Below are positions 24,153 to 31,824 of a stretch of 42,956 bases of DNA, piece by piece. Within the stretch, counting starts at the first letter, position 1. Every line of letters starts with the position of its first letter. Source of the stretch: an uncultured Sphingomonas sp. (lineage in GTDB: Bacteria > Pseudomonadota > Alphaproteobacteria > Sphingomonadales > Sphingomonadaceae); NCBI RefSeq assembly GCF_913776855.1, contig NZ_CAJYQD010000012.1:1-42956 (forward strand), given 5' to 3'. Under the pieces are notes generated by a model. It was not told where the DNA came from, did not search any database, and worked only from the letters and a program-made list of their open reading frames with translations. Position numbers and translations under genes: made by a program.

Positions 24153-24911
24153 TCAGAAGCGCCGGGAAATCCCGCTATAGAGCCGAAGCTCTGGCGTGTG
24201 ATCGTCCAGACCGGCCGCACCGCCCGTATCGATGAAGAAATCATCCGAAACCTGCCAGGCCACCGCCAGCGCGACGCGATGCTCGGTCACATGGTCGGCG
24301 CGCTCTACCTGAACCTCGGTAGTGAACTGACAGGCGTCGTTGAGCGCAACGCCCAGCCCGAGCGTTGCGGTAGTGACGACCGCATTGCCGCCGCGGTCCT
24401 CACGCGGCAGCCAGGCGACTTCGGGCGAGAATTGCAGGTTGAGCCGGTCGCTGAGGTCATAGGAAACCGGCGCGACTACGCCCGTGCCCCATCCGCCACC
24501 GCCGATCGGCGTACGCCCTACCGGCACCACCACCGATGGTTGCAGACCATAGGAAAGTCCTTTCCCGTCCGGGTTACGCAGCGCAATGCGGGTACCGATC
24601 TGCAAATCGCCGACCCGCGCGGTATTGCGCCCGGCCGGTCGGTCGCGGGCAATGCCGATCGGAGTCCACTCGACCTGCACTTCGGTCCGAGCGGTCATGC
24701 CCAGTCGGAACAGCGTGTCACCGAACAGGACCGTGTCGCTATCGCTCGACCGCTCCCAATCCGACAGCGCCGTTTCGATCGCATAGCGGCCCGGTTCGAT
24801 GGTGCAGGCCGATTGGCCGAGGCTGGGCCGGGTCGGACAATAATCCCGCGCGGCAGCAACCGACGGCACCAGCAACGCCATGCCGACCATGGCGAACGCT
24901 GCGCCCTTCAA
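24153..24911 (-). CDS. Probable outer-membrane beta-barrel protein
   Basis: 252 residues with a signal peptide (MKGAAFAMVGMALLVPSVAAA), many alternating-polarity strands and a C-terminal phenylalanine (SRRF), as in outer-membrane barrels. The pattern of strands, including VGDLQIGTRIALR and a GGGWGTGVVAPVSYDL segment, resembles the MetA-pathway-of-phenol-degradation type putative transporter family (PF13557). Function unknown. Its start overlaps the xth stop by four bases, so it is translated from the erpA-xth message; why a DNA-repair gene and a barrel protein should be coupled is not clear. Confidence 0.7.
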   Translation of the reverse strand: MKGAAFAMVGMALLVPSVAAARDYCPTRPSLGQSACTIEPGRYAIETALSDWERSSDSDTVLFGDTLFRLGMTARTEVQVEWTPIGIARDRPAGRNTARVGDLQIGTRIALRNPDGKGLSYGLQPSVVVPVGRTPIGGGGWGTGVVAPVSYDLSDRLNLQFSPEVAWLPREDRGGNAVVTTATLGLGVALNDACQFTTEVQVERADHVTEHRVALAVAWQVSDDFFIDTGGAAGLDDHTPELRLYSGISRRF

Positions 24912-25678
24912 CGCAGGCGAACCCAGGTCGGCGCGTGATCGCTGGCCTTCTCACGACCGCGATAACCCTTGTCGACACCGGCATCGACGAAGCGGTCGGC
25001 GGCGATCGGGCTAAGCAGCAGATGATCGATGCGAAATCCGGCGTCGCGTTGCCACGCACCCGCCTGATAATCCCAGAAGGTCCAGACGCCCCCCTTCGGA
25101 AAGCGGGTTCGCAGCGCGTCCGTCCACCCCTGTGCGAGCAGCGCGCGATAGCCAGCACGCGATTCGGGCTGCATCAGCGCATCGGCCTGCATCGCCCGGA
25201 CCGAGAACACATCGTCGTCGTTGGGAATGACGTTATAGTCGCCGGCCAGGACCACCGCGCGCTCCTCCGCTAACAATTCGGCCGCCCGCGCGCGCAGCCG
25301 GTCGATCCAGCGCAGCTTATAGTCGAATTTGGGTCCGGGCAGCGGATTGCCGTTAGGCAGATAGATCGACGCGATGACGACGCCGTTGACCTCCGCCTCC
25401 AGATAGCGGCTCTGCTCGTCCTCCGGCTCCCCGGCCAAGCCACGTTGCCGTTCGACGGGGTCGACGCCCCGTGCCAGCACCGCGACCCCGTTAAAGCCTT
25501 TCTGCCCATGCCAGATGGCGCCATAGCCGGCGGCATGGATATCGGCTTCGGGAAAGGTTTCGTCGCTGGCCTTCAGTTCCTGAAGGCAGACCACATCCGG
25601 CTGTTCCTCGGTCAGATATTCGATCAGCCGGGGCAGTCGCGCCTTGATCCCGTTGACGTTGTAGGAAACGATCCGCAC
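24908..25678 (-). CDS. xth: Exodeoxyribonuclease III
   Basis: 256-residue AP endonuclease/3'-5' exonuclease of base excision repair. Motifs: NVNGIKARL (N-terminus), LQELKA with the metal-binding glutamate, GDYNVIPND, and the C-terminal SDHAP with the catalytic aspartate-histidine pair. The start is a GTG at 25678, one base after the erpA stop, so translation is probably coupled to erpA. The 3' end overlaps the barrel-protein gene by four bases. Confidence 0.95.
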   Translation of the reverse strand: MRIVSYNVNGIKARLPRLIEYLTEEQPDVVCLQELKASDETFPEADIHAAGYGAIWHGQKGFNGVAVLARGVDPVERQRGLAGEPEDEQSRYLEAEVNGVVIASIYLPNGNPLPGPKFDYKLRWIDRLRARAAELLAEERAVVLAGDYNVIPNDDDVFSVRAMQADALMQPESRAGYRALLAQGWTDALRTRFPKGGVWTFWDYQAGAWQRDAGFRIDHLLLSPIAADRFVDAGVDKGYRGREKASDHAPTWVRLR

Positions 25679-25679
25679 G

Positions 25680-26018
25680 TCAGACCGCGAAGCTGGTGCC
25701 GCAACCGCAGCCCGACGCCGCCTGCGGATTGGTCACGCGGAATGCCGCGCCGCCCAGCGATTCGACGAAATCGACTTCGCTGCCCCGAACCAGATCGATG
25801 CTGACCGGATCGACGACCAGCGTCACGCCATCGGTTTTGGCAATGCTGTCATCGGGTTCGATGCCTTCGGCCAAACCGAAGCGATACTGGAACCCGGAAC
25901 AGCCGCCCCCTTCGACCGACAAGCGCAGGATCGCGGGCTTCGACTGCTTTTCGGCTATGGCCGCAACGCGCGCGGCGGCGGCGGCGGACAGGGTGACGTC
26001 GGTCATGGTCATATCCAT
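25680..26018 (-). CDS. erpA: Iron-sulfur cluster insertion protein ErpA-type
   Basis: 112-residue A-type carrier that hands Fe-S clusters to apoproteins. The three cluster ligands are C40 (GGGCSGF), C104 and C106 (SGCGCG). Among A-type proteins the sequence is closest to ErpA, though IscA-like relatives share the same ligands. Three in-frame ATG codons (26018, 26012, 26006) leave the exact start open. It heads a tight leftward unit with xth and a barrel-protein gene. Confidence 0.9.
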   Translation of the reverse strand: MDMTMTDVTLSAAAAARVAAIAEKQSKPAILRLSVEGGGCSGFQYRFGLAEGIEPDDSIAKTDGVTLVVDPVSIDLVRGSEVDFVESLGGAAFRVTNPQAASGCGCGTSFAV

Positions 26019-26069
26019 CCCGCCCAGATAGGCGCACCGCCCTGCAACGGCAACGGCCGTCGCGTCGCC

Positions 26070-27254
26070 TCATTCGGCGACGACGGGACCGCCCATCGCC
26101 AGACGCTGCCGCTGGGCACGATCGGCCGCCATGGCGAGCTGCCCGGCCTGCAGATAGGGCGCGGGATTGACCGCCGATCCGTCGATACGGACTTCGTAAT
26201 GAAGGTGACTGCCGGTCGAACGACCGGTCGATCCCATCAGTGCGATCAGCTGTCCACGCTTCACGCGCTCATGATCGCGGACGAGGATTTTCGAGAGGTG
26301 ACCATAGCGGGTCGCGATGCCCTTGCCATGGTTGACCTCGACCAGATTGCCATAGCCGCCGGCGCGTTCGGCGCGCGAGACGATGCCGTCGGCGGTCGCA
26401 TAGATCGGCGTGCCGATCGGCCCGGGAATGTCGACCCCGGCGTGCATCGCGGCGGTGCCACGGAACGGATCGGAACGGACGCCGAAATTGCTGGTAAAGG
26501 ACAGGCTTTGCACCGGCTGGTAGGACGGGATCGAAATCGCGGCCTGCTCGATCGTGTCGAGCTTCTTCCAGCTCATGAACAGCGCGCGGAATTGGGCGTC
26601 CGCCTGCGCATCCGCCGTCGCCGATCCGGCAGCGGCCGCCGCGGCGGTGGCGGCGTCGACGGGTTCATAGGGACCACCCATCGCCGGCATCACGCGGCGC
26701 GGGTTCAGGCCCAGCTTGCGCAGCGAACCCGCCGTCTGGGCATAGCGCGCATCGGCGACTGACTTTGCCTGTGCGGCGATCGCCGCCTGCTGCCGCGCGA
26801 CGCGATCGAACGGGCGGGTCACGCTGTTGGAGGCACCGGCCGGCTGCTGGTCGAGCGCGGCAAGCGCCAGCGTCTTGGCATCCTCCGAACCGGTGAGCAC
26901 GGCAGCGAGAGCCGCCTGCCGCTTGTCGAGACGTGCGGCATGGGCCCGCGCATCGGCGTGAAGCCGGGCGACATCGGCACGCATCTCGGCCACTTCCTGC
27001 TGCATCGCCGCGACCTTGTCGTCGCTTGCGACCGCACCCGCCATCGCCGTACCGATGGTCGCTTGTCCCATGCCATAGGCCGAGAAGGCGATCATCACAG
27101 CAGCGAGGCCGGCGGCCGCGGCCTGATTACGACCGGAAATCGTGTGGCGGCGCAGCTGCTTACCGTCATGCAGGATAAAATGGCGGGTCCGAAAGATCGA
27201 ACGGAACCCCGTGATCGGAGCGACGTTGTTTTTCAATACGGAGGTAATCGACAT
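26070..27254 (-). CDS. M23 family metallopeptidase with coiled-coil region
   Basis: 394 residues. A short cytoplasmic N-terminus, one membrane helix (about residues 45-65), an Ala/Gln/Arg-rich coiled coil (about 78-175) and a C-terminal LytM domain. The LytM zinc and catalytic histidines are intact: H271 and D275 (HAGVD), H319 (YGH), H350 and H352 (HLH). It should be a periplasmic, membrane-tethered peptidoglycan endopeptidase, or a regulator of one at division. The 256-base gap upstream (27255-27510) presumably holds its promoter; I see no further gene there. Confidence 0.9.
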   Translation of the reverse strand: MSITSVLKNNVAPITGFRSIFRTRHFILHDGKQLRRHTISGRNQAAAAGLAAVMIAFSAYGMGQATIGTAMAGAVASDDKVAAMQQEVAEMRADVARLHADARAHAARLDKRQAALAAVLTGSEDAKTLALAALDQQPAGASNSVTRPFDRVARQQAAIAAQAKSVADARYAQTAGSLRKLGLNPRRVMPAMGGPYEPVDAATAAAAAAGSATADAQADAQFRALFMSWKKLDTIEQAAISIPSYQPVQSLSFTSNFGVRSDPFRGTAAMHAGVDIPGPIGTPIYATADGIVSRAERAGGYGNLVEVNHGKGIATRYGHLSKILVRDHERVKRGQLIALMGSTGRSTGSHLHYEVRIDGSAVNPAPYLQAGQLAMAADRAQRQRLAMGGPVVAE

Positions 27255-27510
27255 TATGTCCCGCTATCCGAGCGTTATGCGCGCCGGACGAGCCGACACG
27301 AACGATGATCCCCAATGTCTTGACGGTATGCCCCACCGCGTTGACCGAGGCTGCACTTGCCGGAAATTTGATACGCGGCGCAAGCGTGGCACCGGTTCGC
27401 CGCGTTAAAGTGCCGTACACGCACGGCGAGCCGTTTAACCATAGAATGTCGCTGGGATTTTGCCGGCGATTGCCGTCGGATCTTTTAGACTGCAATCGAT
27501 TCGCGCGGGT

Positions 27511-27966
27511 TCAGGCGGGTATGGCCTCCAGCACTTCAGCGGCGTGACCGGCGACCTTTACCTTGCGCCACTGGTGGGCCAGTTTGCCCGTCGCGTCGAA
27601 CAGGAACGTCGCCCGTTCGATTCCCATATAACTGCGCCCGTACATCTGTTTTTCGACCCAGGTGCCGAACGCGTCGCACACCGTTCCATCGGCGTCGCTC
27701 GCCAGTTCGACGATGAGCGCGTGCTTGTCGGCGAAGCGGGTCAGCTTGGCCGGGGTATCGCGCGATACGCCGATCACGATCGCGCCACGCGCACCAAACG
27801 CGTCCGCCAGTGCGGTAAAGTCCTGCGCTTCCCGCGTGCAACCGGTGGTATCGGCCTTGGGATAGAAATACACCACCAGCGGCTGGCCGATCCGGTCGGT
27901 TAGCGCGAAGCGCGTCCCATCCGCTCGGGTCAAACTGGCCGAGGGTAGGTTGTCACCGATCTCCAT
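27511..27966 (-). CDS. bcp: Peroxiredoxin (BCP/PrxQ type)
   Basis: 151-residue thiol peroxidase. The peroxidatic cysteine is C43 in DTTGCTREA, with the preceding FYPKA; the usual resolving cysteine five residues later is absent (Q48), so it is a one-Cys-like or alternative-Cys member (another Cys lies in TVCDAFG). It reduces organic and hydrogen peroxides with thioredoxin-type donors. The start at 27966 overlaps the end of glnE by 14 bases, implying coupled translation. Confidence 0.93.
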   Translation of the reverse strand: MEIGDNLPSASLTRADGTRFALTDRIGQPLVVYFYPKADTTGCTREAQDFTALADAFGARGAIVIGVSRDTPAKLTRFADKHALIVELASDADGTVCDAFGTWVEKQMYGRSYMGIERATFLFDATGKLAHQWRKVKVAGHAAEVLEAIPA

Positions 27967-30631
27967 CCTGTCCTCCTGTCGCTATCGCGCCCCATGCCGC
28001 CGCGACGATCTGCCGCACCGCGTCCAGCCGGGCAAGCGTAGCCGTCCAGTCGGAACAGCCGAGCGCGGCGGCAAGGATCGGCTGCGTCGCCGCCGAGGGC
28101 ACCTGTCCATCGGGCGCGACCAGTCGCATCGTCACCAGCAGCCGAGTCAGAAAATCATGCGCCGGGACAAGCGTGTCGGGAAGCAGCCCTTCCCTCGCAA
28201 GCGCATCGATCGCGGCGCCCAGTTGCGGAACAAGGCCACGCCCGGTCGACAACTGCACGACATGGACGGCAAATTCGAGATCGACCAGCCCCCCCGGCGC
28301 CAGCTTGGCATCGAGCGGCCCCGATGGCGGCTTGTGCCGTGCCATCTCCGCCCGCATTGCCGTCGCTTCCGCCGCAATGTCGCGCGACGGGCGATCGCCG
28401 CCCAGTACGCGCGTAATGATCTCCGCCGCCTGTCCCTGCCCCGCCGCCGATCCGACGATCGGGCGAGCGCGGGCCAGCGCCATATGCTCCCATGTCCAGG
28501 CATCCTCGCGCTGATAGCGGTCGAACCCGGCGAGCGAGACGACCAGCGGCCCTTGCGCACCGGACGGGCGCAGGCGGGTGTCGACATCGTAGAGCGGTCC
28601 CGATGCGGTCTGGACCGACAGTGCCGCCGTCAGCCGCTGGGCGAGGCGGTTGTAATAGAGGACCGCCCCCAGCGGTTTGGCGCCATCCGATTCCGCTGCG
28701 AAATCGCCAGTGAAACAATAGATGAGGTCGAGGTCCGATGCATGGGTAAGTGCCCCGCCGCCCAGCCGACCGAGCGCCAGGACGATCAGTTCGCTGTCGG
28801 GCACCCGCCCGTGACGCTGGGCGAACTCGTCGATCGTGGCGGCGGCCAGCACCCGGACCGCCGCCTCCGCCACGCGCGCATATCCCGCCGCCGCCGCCAG
28901 CGGATCGCCGGTCCCGGCCACGACCTGCACGCCCAGCATGAACCGCTTTTCGTTGACCGCATCGCGGACGTGATCGAGCAGCCGTTCATAGCCATCGCCA
29001 CTCCGCGCCTGCATTTCGCCCGCGAGATCATCGACCGTTCCCACCGGTTCCAGCGCGCGGGCGTCGATCAGCGCATCCAGCAGCACCGCGCGGCGGGCCA
29101 GCGCCTCGGCCAGGGTCGGCGCGTGGCACAGGATCGTGCTGAGCAGACGGGCGAGCGCCGGCTGCGCCTCCAGCAGGCGGAACAGGTTGATCGCGCTTGG
29201 CAACCGCGCCAGCATCGCGTCCAGTCGCAACAACGCCGCCTGCGGGTCGGCCGCCGTGGCAAGGCCCGCGACCAGTCCGGGCAGGCTGTCCTCCAGCGCG
29301 GCCCGCGCCGCCGGACTGCGCAACGCCGGATAACCGCCGCCCCGCCAATCGGCGATCCGCCGCGCACCCTGTTCACCCGACGCAAAGCCCAGCGCCTCCA
29401 AGCGATCGGCCAGCGACTGCGGATCGGCGGGCAGGCGCGAGGTGGCCGCACCGTCGAGCCGGTCGTAGATCGCGCCGACCGCCAAGACATGCGGCGCGAG
29501 CAGCGCGAGGAGCGCGGCACCATCGGCCACGCCATGCAGTCGGGCAACCCGGTCGAGCGCCTCTGCCTGATCGGGCAGGTTGTGCGTCTGCCGGTCGTCG
29601 ACCATCTGCAACCGGTGTTCGATCGTGCGGAACAGCGTGTAGGCGGCGTCCATCTCGATCGCCTCTTCCGCGGCTATACGCTCGCTCGCCGCCAGTGCCG
29701 CCAGTGCATCGCGCGTCGCCGCCGCCCGCAACAGGGGGTCGCGACCGCCATGAACCAGCTGATGCACCTGTGCGAAGAATTCCACCTCGCGGATGCCGCC
29801 GCGCCCGCGCTTCAGGTCGTATCCCGGCCCGAACGCCTGCCCCTGCGCGTAATGTTCGCGGATGCGGCGGGTAATCTCGCGGATTTCGCCGATTGCGCCA
29901 TAATCGAGCGCACGGCGCCAGACGAATGGCCGGATCGCGTCGAGAAAACGGTTGCCGAGCGCCACGTCGCCGGCGACCGCGCGGGCGCGGATGAATGCCG
30001 CCCGCTCCCATGGCAGCGCGGCAGACTCATAATAGGAAACGGCGGCATCAATCGGTAGCGCGATGGGCGTAGCCTCCGGTGACGGGCGAAGCCGCAGGTC
30101 GACCCGCAGGACATAGCCATCGCCATCGCGCGCCTGCAGCAGTTCGACGGCACGTTTGGCGATCCGCACCGCCGCCTCGGCCGGGGAATCCTTCTCGCGC
30201 CGGGGCAGCACTACAGGGTCGTAGAGCAGGATCGGGTCGATATCGGAGGAATAGTTGAGTTCGTGACTGCCCTGCTTGCCAAGGGCGATAGCGGTAAAGC
30301 CGATGGGAGCCGCGCCCGGCGTCCGTTCCTCGATCGCCTGTACGATCGCTCGGTGCAGGGCATGATCGGCAAAGTCGCTGAGCGTTCGCGTCACCCGCGT
30401 CAGGTCGTAGGCACCGGACAGGTCGCCAAACGCAACCAGCAGCGCGACCCGCCGCCGCTCGATCCGCAACTGCCGTGCCAGTGGCAGGTCGGGTTCGGCA
30501 GCCACGGCAGCCAGCACATCGGTATCGAACCCATCGACGCGACTGAGGAAATCGGCTTCCCGATCGATGAGCGTCGACAGGAAGGGAGAACCGGCACGAA
30601 CGCGCGCCAACAAGTCGGACGAAAACTGCAT
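27953..30631 (-). CDS. glnE: Bifunctional glutamine synthetase adenylyltransferase/deadenylase
   Basis: About 892 residues. It adenylylates and deadenylylates glutamine synthetase in response to PII and glutamine, controlling nitrogen assimilation. Two nucleotidyltransferase domains are seen: GKQGSHELNYSSDIDPI near residue 145 (deadenylase) and GRLGGGALTHASDLDLI near residue 620 (adenylyltransferase), each with the GS/GG-x-x-L-x-x-x-SD-x-D metal site; helical linkers fill the rest. A GGAGG sequence just upstream supports ATG 30631 (or 30634); the frame is open to a TTG at 30649, a less likely start. Slightly shorter than the E. coli enzyme. Confidence 0.94.
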   Translation of the reverse strand: MQFSSDLLARVRAGSPFLSTLIDREADFLSRVDGFDTDVLAAVAAEPDLPLARQLRIERRRVALLVAFGDLSGAYDLTRVTRTLSDFADHALHRAIVQAIEERTPGAAPIGFTAIALGKQGSHELNYSSDIDPILLYDPVVLPRREKDSPAEAAVRIAKRAVELLQARDGDGYVLRVDLRLRPSPEATPIALPIDAAVSYYESAALPWERAAFIRARAVAGDVALGNRFLDAIRPFVWRRALDYGAIGEIREITRRIREHYAQGQAFGPGYDLKRGRGGIREVEFFAQVHQLVHGGRDPLLRAAATRDALAALAASERIAAEEAIEMDAAYTLFRTIEHRLQMVDDRQTHNLPDQAEALDRVARLHGVADGAALLALLAPHVLAVGAIYDRLDGAATSRLPADPQSLADRLEALGFASGEQGARRIADWRGGGYPALRSPAARAALEDSLPGLVAGLATAADPQAALLRLDAMLARLPSAINLFRLLEAQPALARLLSTILCHAPTLAEALARRAVLLDALIDARALEPVGTVDDLAGEMQARSGDGYERLLDHVRDAVNEKRFMLGVQVVAGTGDPLAAAAGYARVAEAAVRVLAAATIDEFAQRHGRVPDSELIVLALGRLGGGALTHASDLDLIYCFTGDFAAESDGAKPLGAVLYYNRLAQRLTAALSVQTASGPLYDVDTRLRPSGAQGPLVVSLAGFDRYQREDAWTWEHMALARARPIVGSAAGQGQAAEIITRVLGGDRPSRDIAAEATAMRAEMARHKPPSGPLDAKLAPGGLVDLEFAVHVVQLSTGRGLVPQLGAAIDALAREGLLPDTLVPAHDFLTRLLVTMRLVAPDGQVPSAATQPILAAALGCSDWTATLARLDAVRQIVAAAWGAIATGGQDGDR

Positions 30632-30684
30632 CATTCCTCCGGCGATCAATACGACGGACGGCGATACCTATCGGCTAAAAGGAT

Positions 30685-30709
30685 GAAACGAAACGCCTAT
30701 GCGGTCGTT
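30685..30709 (+). promoter_or_regulatory. Candidate EcfG promoter of the second nepR-like gene
   Basis: GAAAC (30685-30689), 16-base spacer, CGTT (30706-30709): one mismatch from the known EcfG consensus GGAAC-N16/17-CGTT. It ends eight bases before the ATG at 30718, so transcripts would be nearly leaderless. Confidence 0.45.
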
Positions 30710-30717
30710 GGAAACGC

Positions 30718-30894
30718 ATGGCACCGCAGACCTCCTCAGCCGGAAAACGGCCCTGCACCGCGCAGATCGTGCGGCCGCCCAGCCCGACGGACGGCGTGGG
30801 TCGCGCGTTGCGTCATGTCTATGGGCGGGAGGCCGCGTTGCCGAACGACTGGGAACAGTATCTCCGGTCGCTCGACAGTCTTTCGCAGCAATAG
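30718..30894 (+). CDS. Second NepR-like anti-sigma factor (58 residues)
   Basis: A 58-residue protein with the NepR core: V-G-R-A-L-R-H-V-Y (27-35), then a short linker, L-P-N-D-W and the helix EQYLRSLDSL. The nepR product in the same locus has LGNALRAVY (29-37), VPDEM and LDLLSKLK in the same order, with identical G, AL-R and VY positions. NepR proteins sequester EcfG until phosphorylated PhyR releases them. The frame has no earlier in-frame start and is bounded by a stop at 30676. It converges on ecfG with a six-base gap and a shared hairpin, and lies behind a candidate EcfG promoter. Coding assignment rests on homology to NepR and context. Confidence 0.68.
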   Translation: MAPQTSSAGKRPCTAQIVRPPSPTDGVGRALRHVYGREAALPNDWEQYLRSLDSLSQQ

Positions 30895-30896
30895 AC

Positions 30897-30921
30897 GACC
30901 TCAGCGTTCGCGGCTGAGGTC
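30897..30921. terminator. Hairpin at the nepR-like/ecfG convergence
   Basis: GACCTCAGC (30897-30905) pairs perfectly with GCTGAGGTC (30913-30921) around a seven-base loop, overlapping the ecfG stop codon and lying two bases after the nepR-like stop. No T tract. It could end both transcripts. Confidence 0.5.
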
Positions 30922-31536
30922 ATCGACTTCGCCCATGATCGTATCGAGGACGGTCTGTCCGTTATTGTCCGGCTGTTCCGCACGCGACGGCAACTTTCCG
31001 TCGTTCATCAGTGCTTCCAGCGCGACCCTGCCCCGCGCGACGCGGCTTTTGATCGTACCAACCGCAACATTGCAGATTTCGGCGGCCTCCTCATAGGCAA
31101 AGCCGCCCGCGCCAACGAGGATCAGCGCCTCGCGCTGCGGCTGCGGCAGGTGGAGCAGTGCGCGCTGCATGTCGGCGAGTTCGACATGCCGATCCTGACT
31201 GGCCGGTGCCGCCAGAATACGATCGGCAACCAGATCGTCCCACTCTCCCTTGAACCGCGCCCGACGCATCTGCGACAGGTACAGGTTACGCAGGATGATG
31301 AATGTCCAGGCACGCATATTCGTGCCGGCCTGGAACCGCTGGCGCGCGGCCCATGCCTTCAGCAGGGTTTCCTGCACGAGGTCATCGGCAAGATCGCGGC
31401 TGCCCGACAGCGACCTGCCAAAGGCGCGCAGGTGCGGGATGACCTGTGCCAGCTGTTTCTTGAACTCGGGGTCCGGCAGCGCGACATGCTCCCGCACCTC
31501 GCCCGCCACGTCCTCGCTGATATCGGATTCAGTCAT
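30901..31536 (-). CDS. ecfG: General stress sigma factor EcfG
   Basis: 211-residue ECF sigma factor. Sigma-2 (about residues 30-95) includes SRDLADDLVQETLLKAW and NMRAWTFIILRN (73-84), which mark the EcfG group; sigma-4 (about 125-175) includes YEEAAEICNVAVGTIKSRVARG, the -35 recognising helix-turn-helix. It drives the alphaproteobacterial general stress response from GGAAC/CGTT promoters and is held by NepR. A 20-residue acidic N-terminal tail and a 30-residue C-terminal tail are longer than usual. It is leftward, 111 bases after a small membrane-protein gene and phyR, and converges with a nepR-like gene. Confidence 0.92.
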   Translation of the reverse strand: MTESDISEDVAGEVREHVALPDPEFKKQLAQVIPHLRAFGRSLSGSRDLADDLVQETLLKAWAARQRFQAGTNMRAWTFIILRNLYLSQMRRARFKGEWDDLVADRILAAPASQDRHVELADMQRALLHLPQPQREALILVGAGGFAYEEAAEICNVAVGTIKSRVARGRVALEALMNDGKLPSRAEQPDNNGQTVLDTIMGEVDDLSRER

Positions 31537-31647
31537 TCTTATCCGTTCGATACGCAGTCGGCCCGGTGTGGGGCGGACCCGAACATAGGGTTGCCGATGG
31601 CCGATTGCCAGCCGTGGCGCGCCGACCGGGTCGACGCGCCCGCCGCA

Positions 31648-31785
31648 TCAGGTGAGCAGGATATACGCCATGACCGCGATCGCCGCGACCAGGGATACCA
31701 GCAACACATAGCGGGTAACGCCGGGGGTTGCGCCGGCACGCGCTTCGGTCGCGCTGACATGGATGCGTTCGTTATCGTCTGCCAT
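31648..31785 (-). CDS. Small single-pass membrane protein in the stress locus
   Basis: 45 residues: a polar N-terminus (MADDNERIHVSATEARAG), then one hydrophobic helix (about residues 25-44, RYVLLVSLVAAIAVMAYILL) ending at the stop. GGTAGGTG lies just before the ATG. It lies 39 bases after the phyR stop and upstream of ecfG on the same strand, so it is probably co-expressed with both. No family is recognised; a small membrane partner of stress signalling or a stress-induced membrane protein is possible. Confidence 0.72.
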   Translation of the reverse strand: MADDNERIHVSATEARAGATPGVTRYVLLVSLVAAIAVMAYILLT

Positions 31786-31824
31786 CACCTACCAACCCCC
31801 GAAAGTCGTTTTGGGTCCGTACCG

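Noticed and set aside
27255..27510. CtrA site (TTAA-N7-TTAAC) upstream of the M23 peptidase
   Set aside because: Two TTAA half-sites exist but are spaced about 27 bases apart, unlike the CtrA pattern.
27950..30058. Plus-strand open frame of 702 codons opposite glnE
   Set aside because: Arginine/glutamine-rich shadow of a long high-GC gene; glnE carries both nucleotidyltransferase sites.
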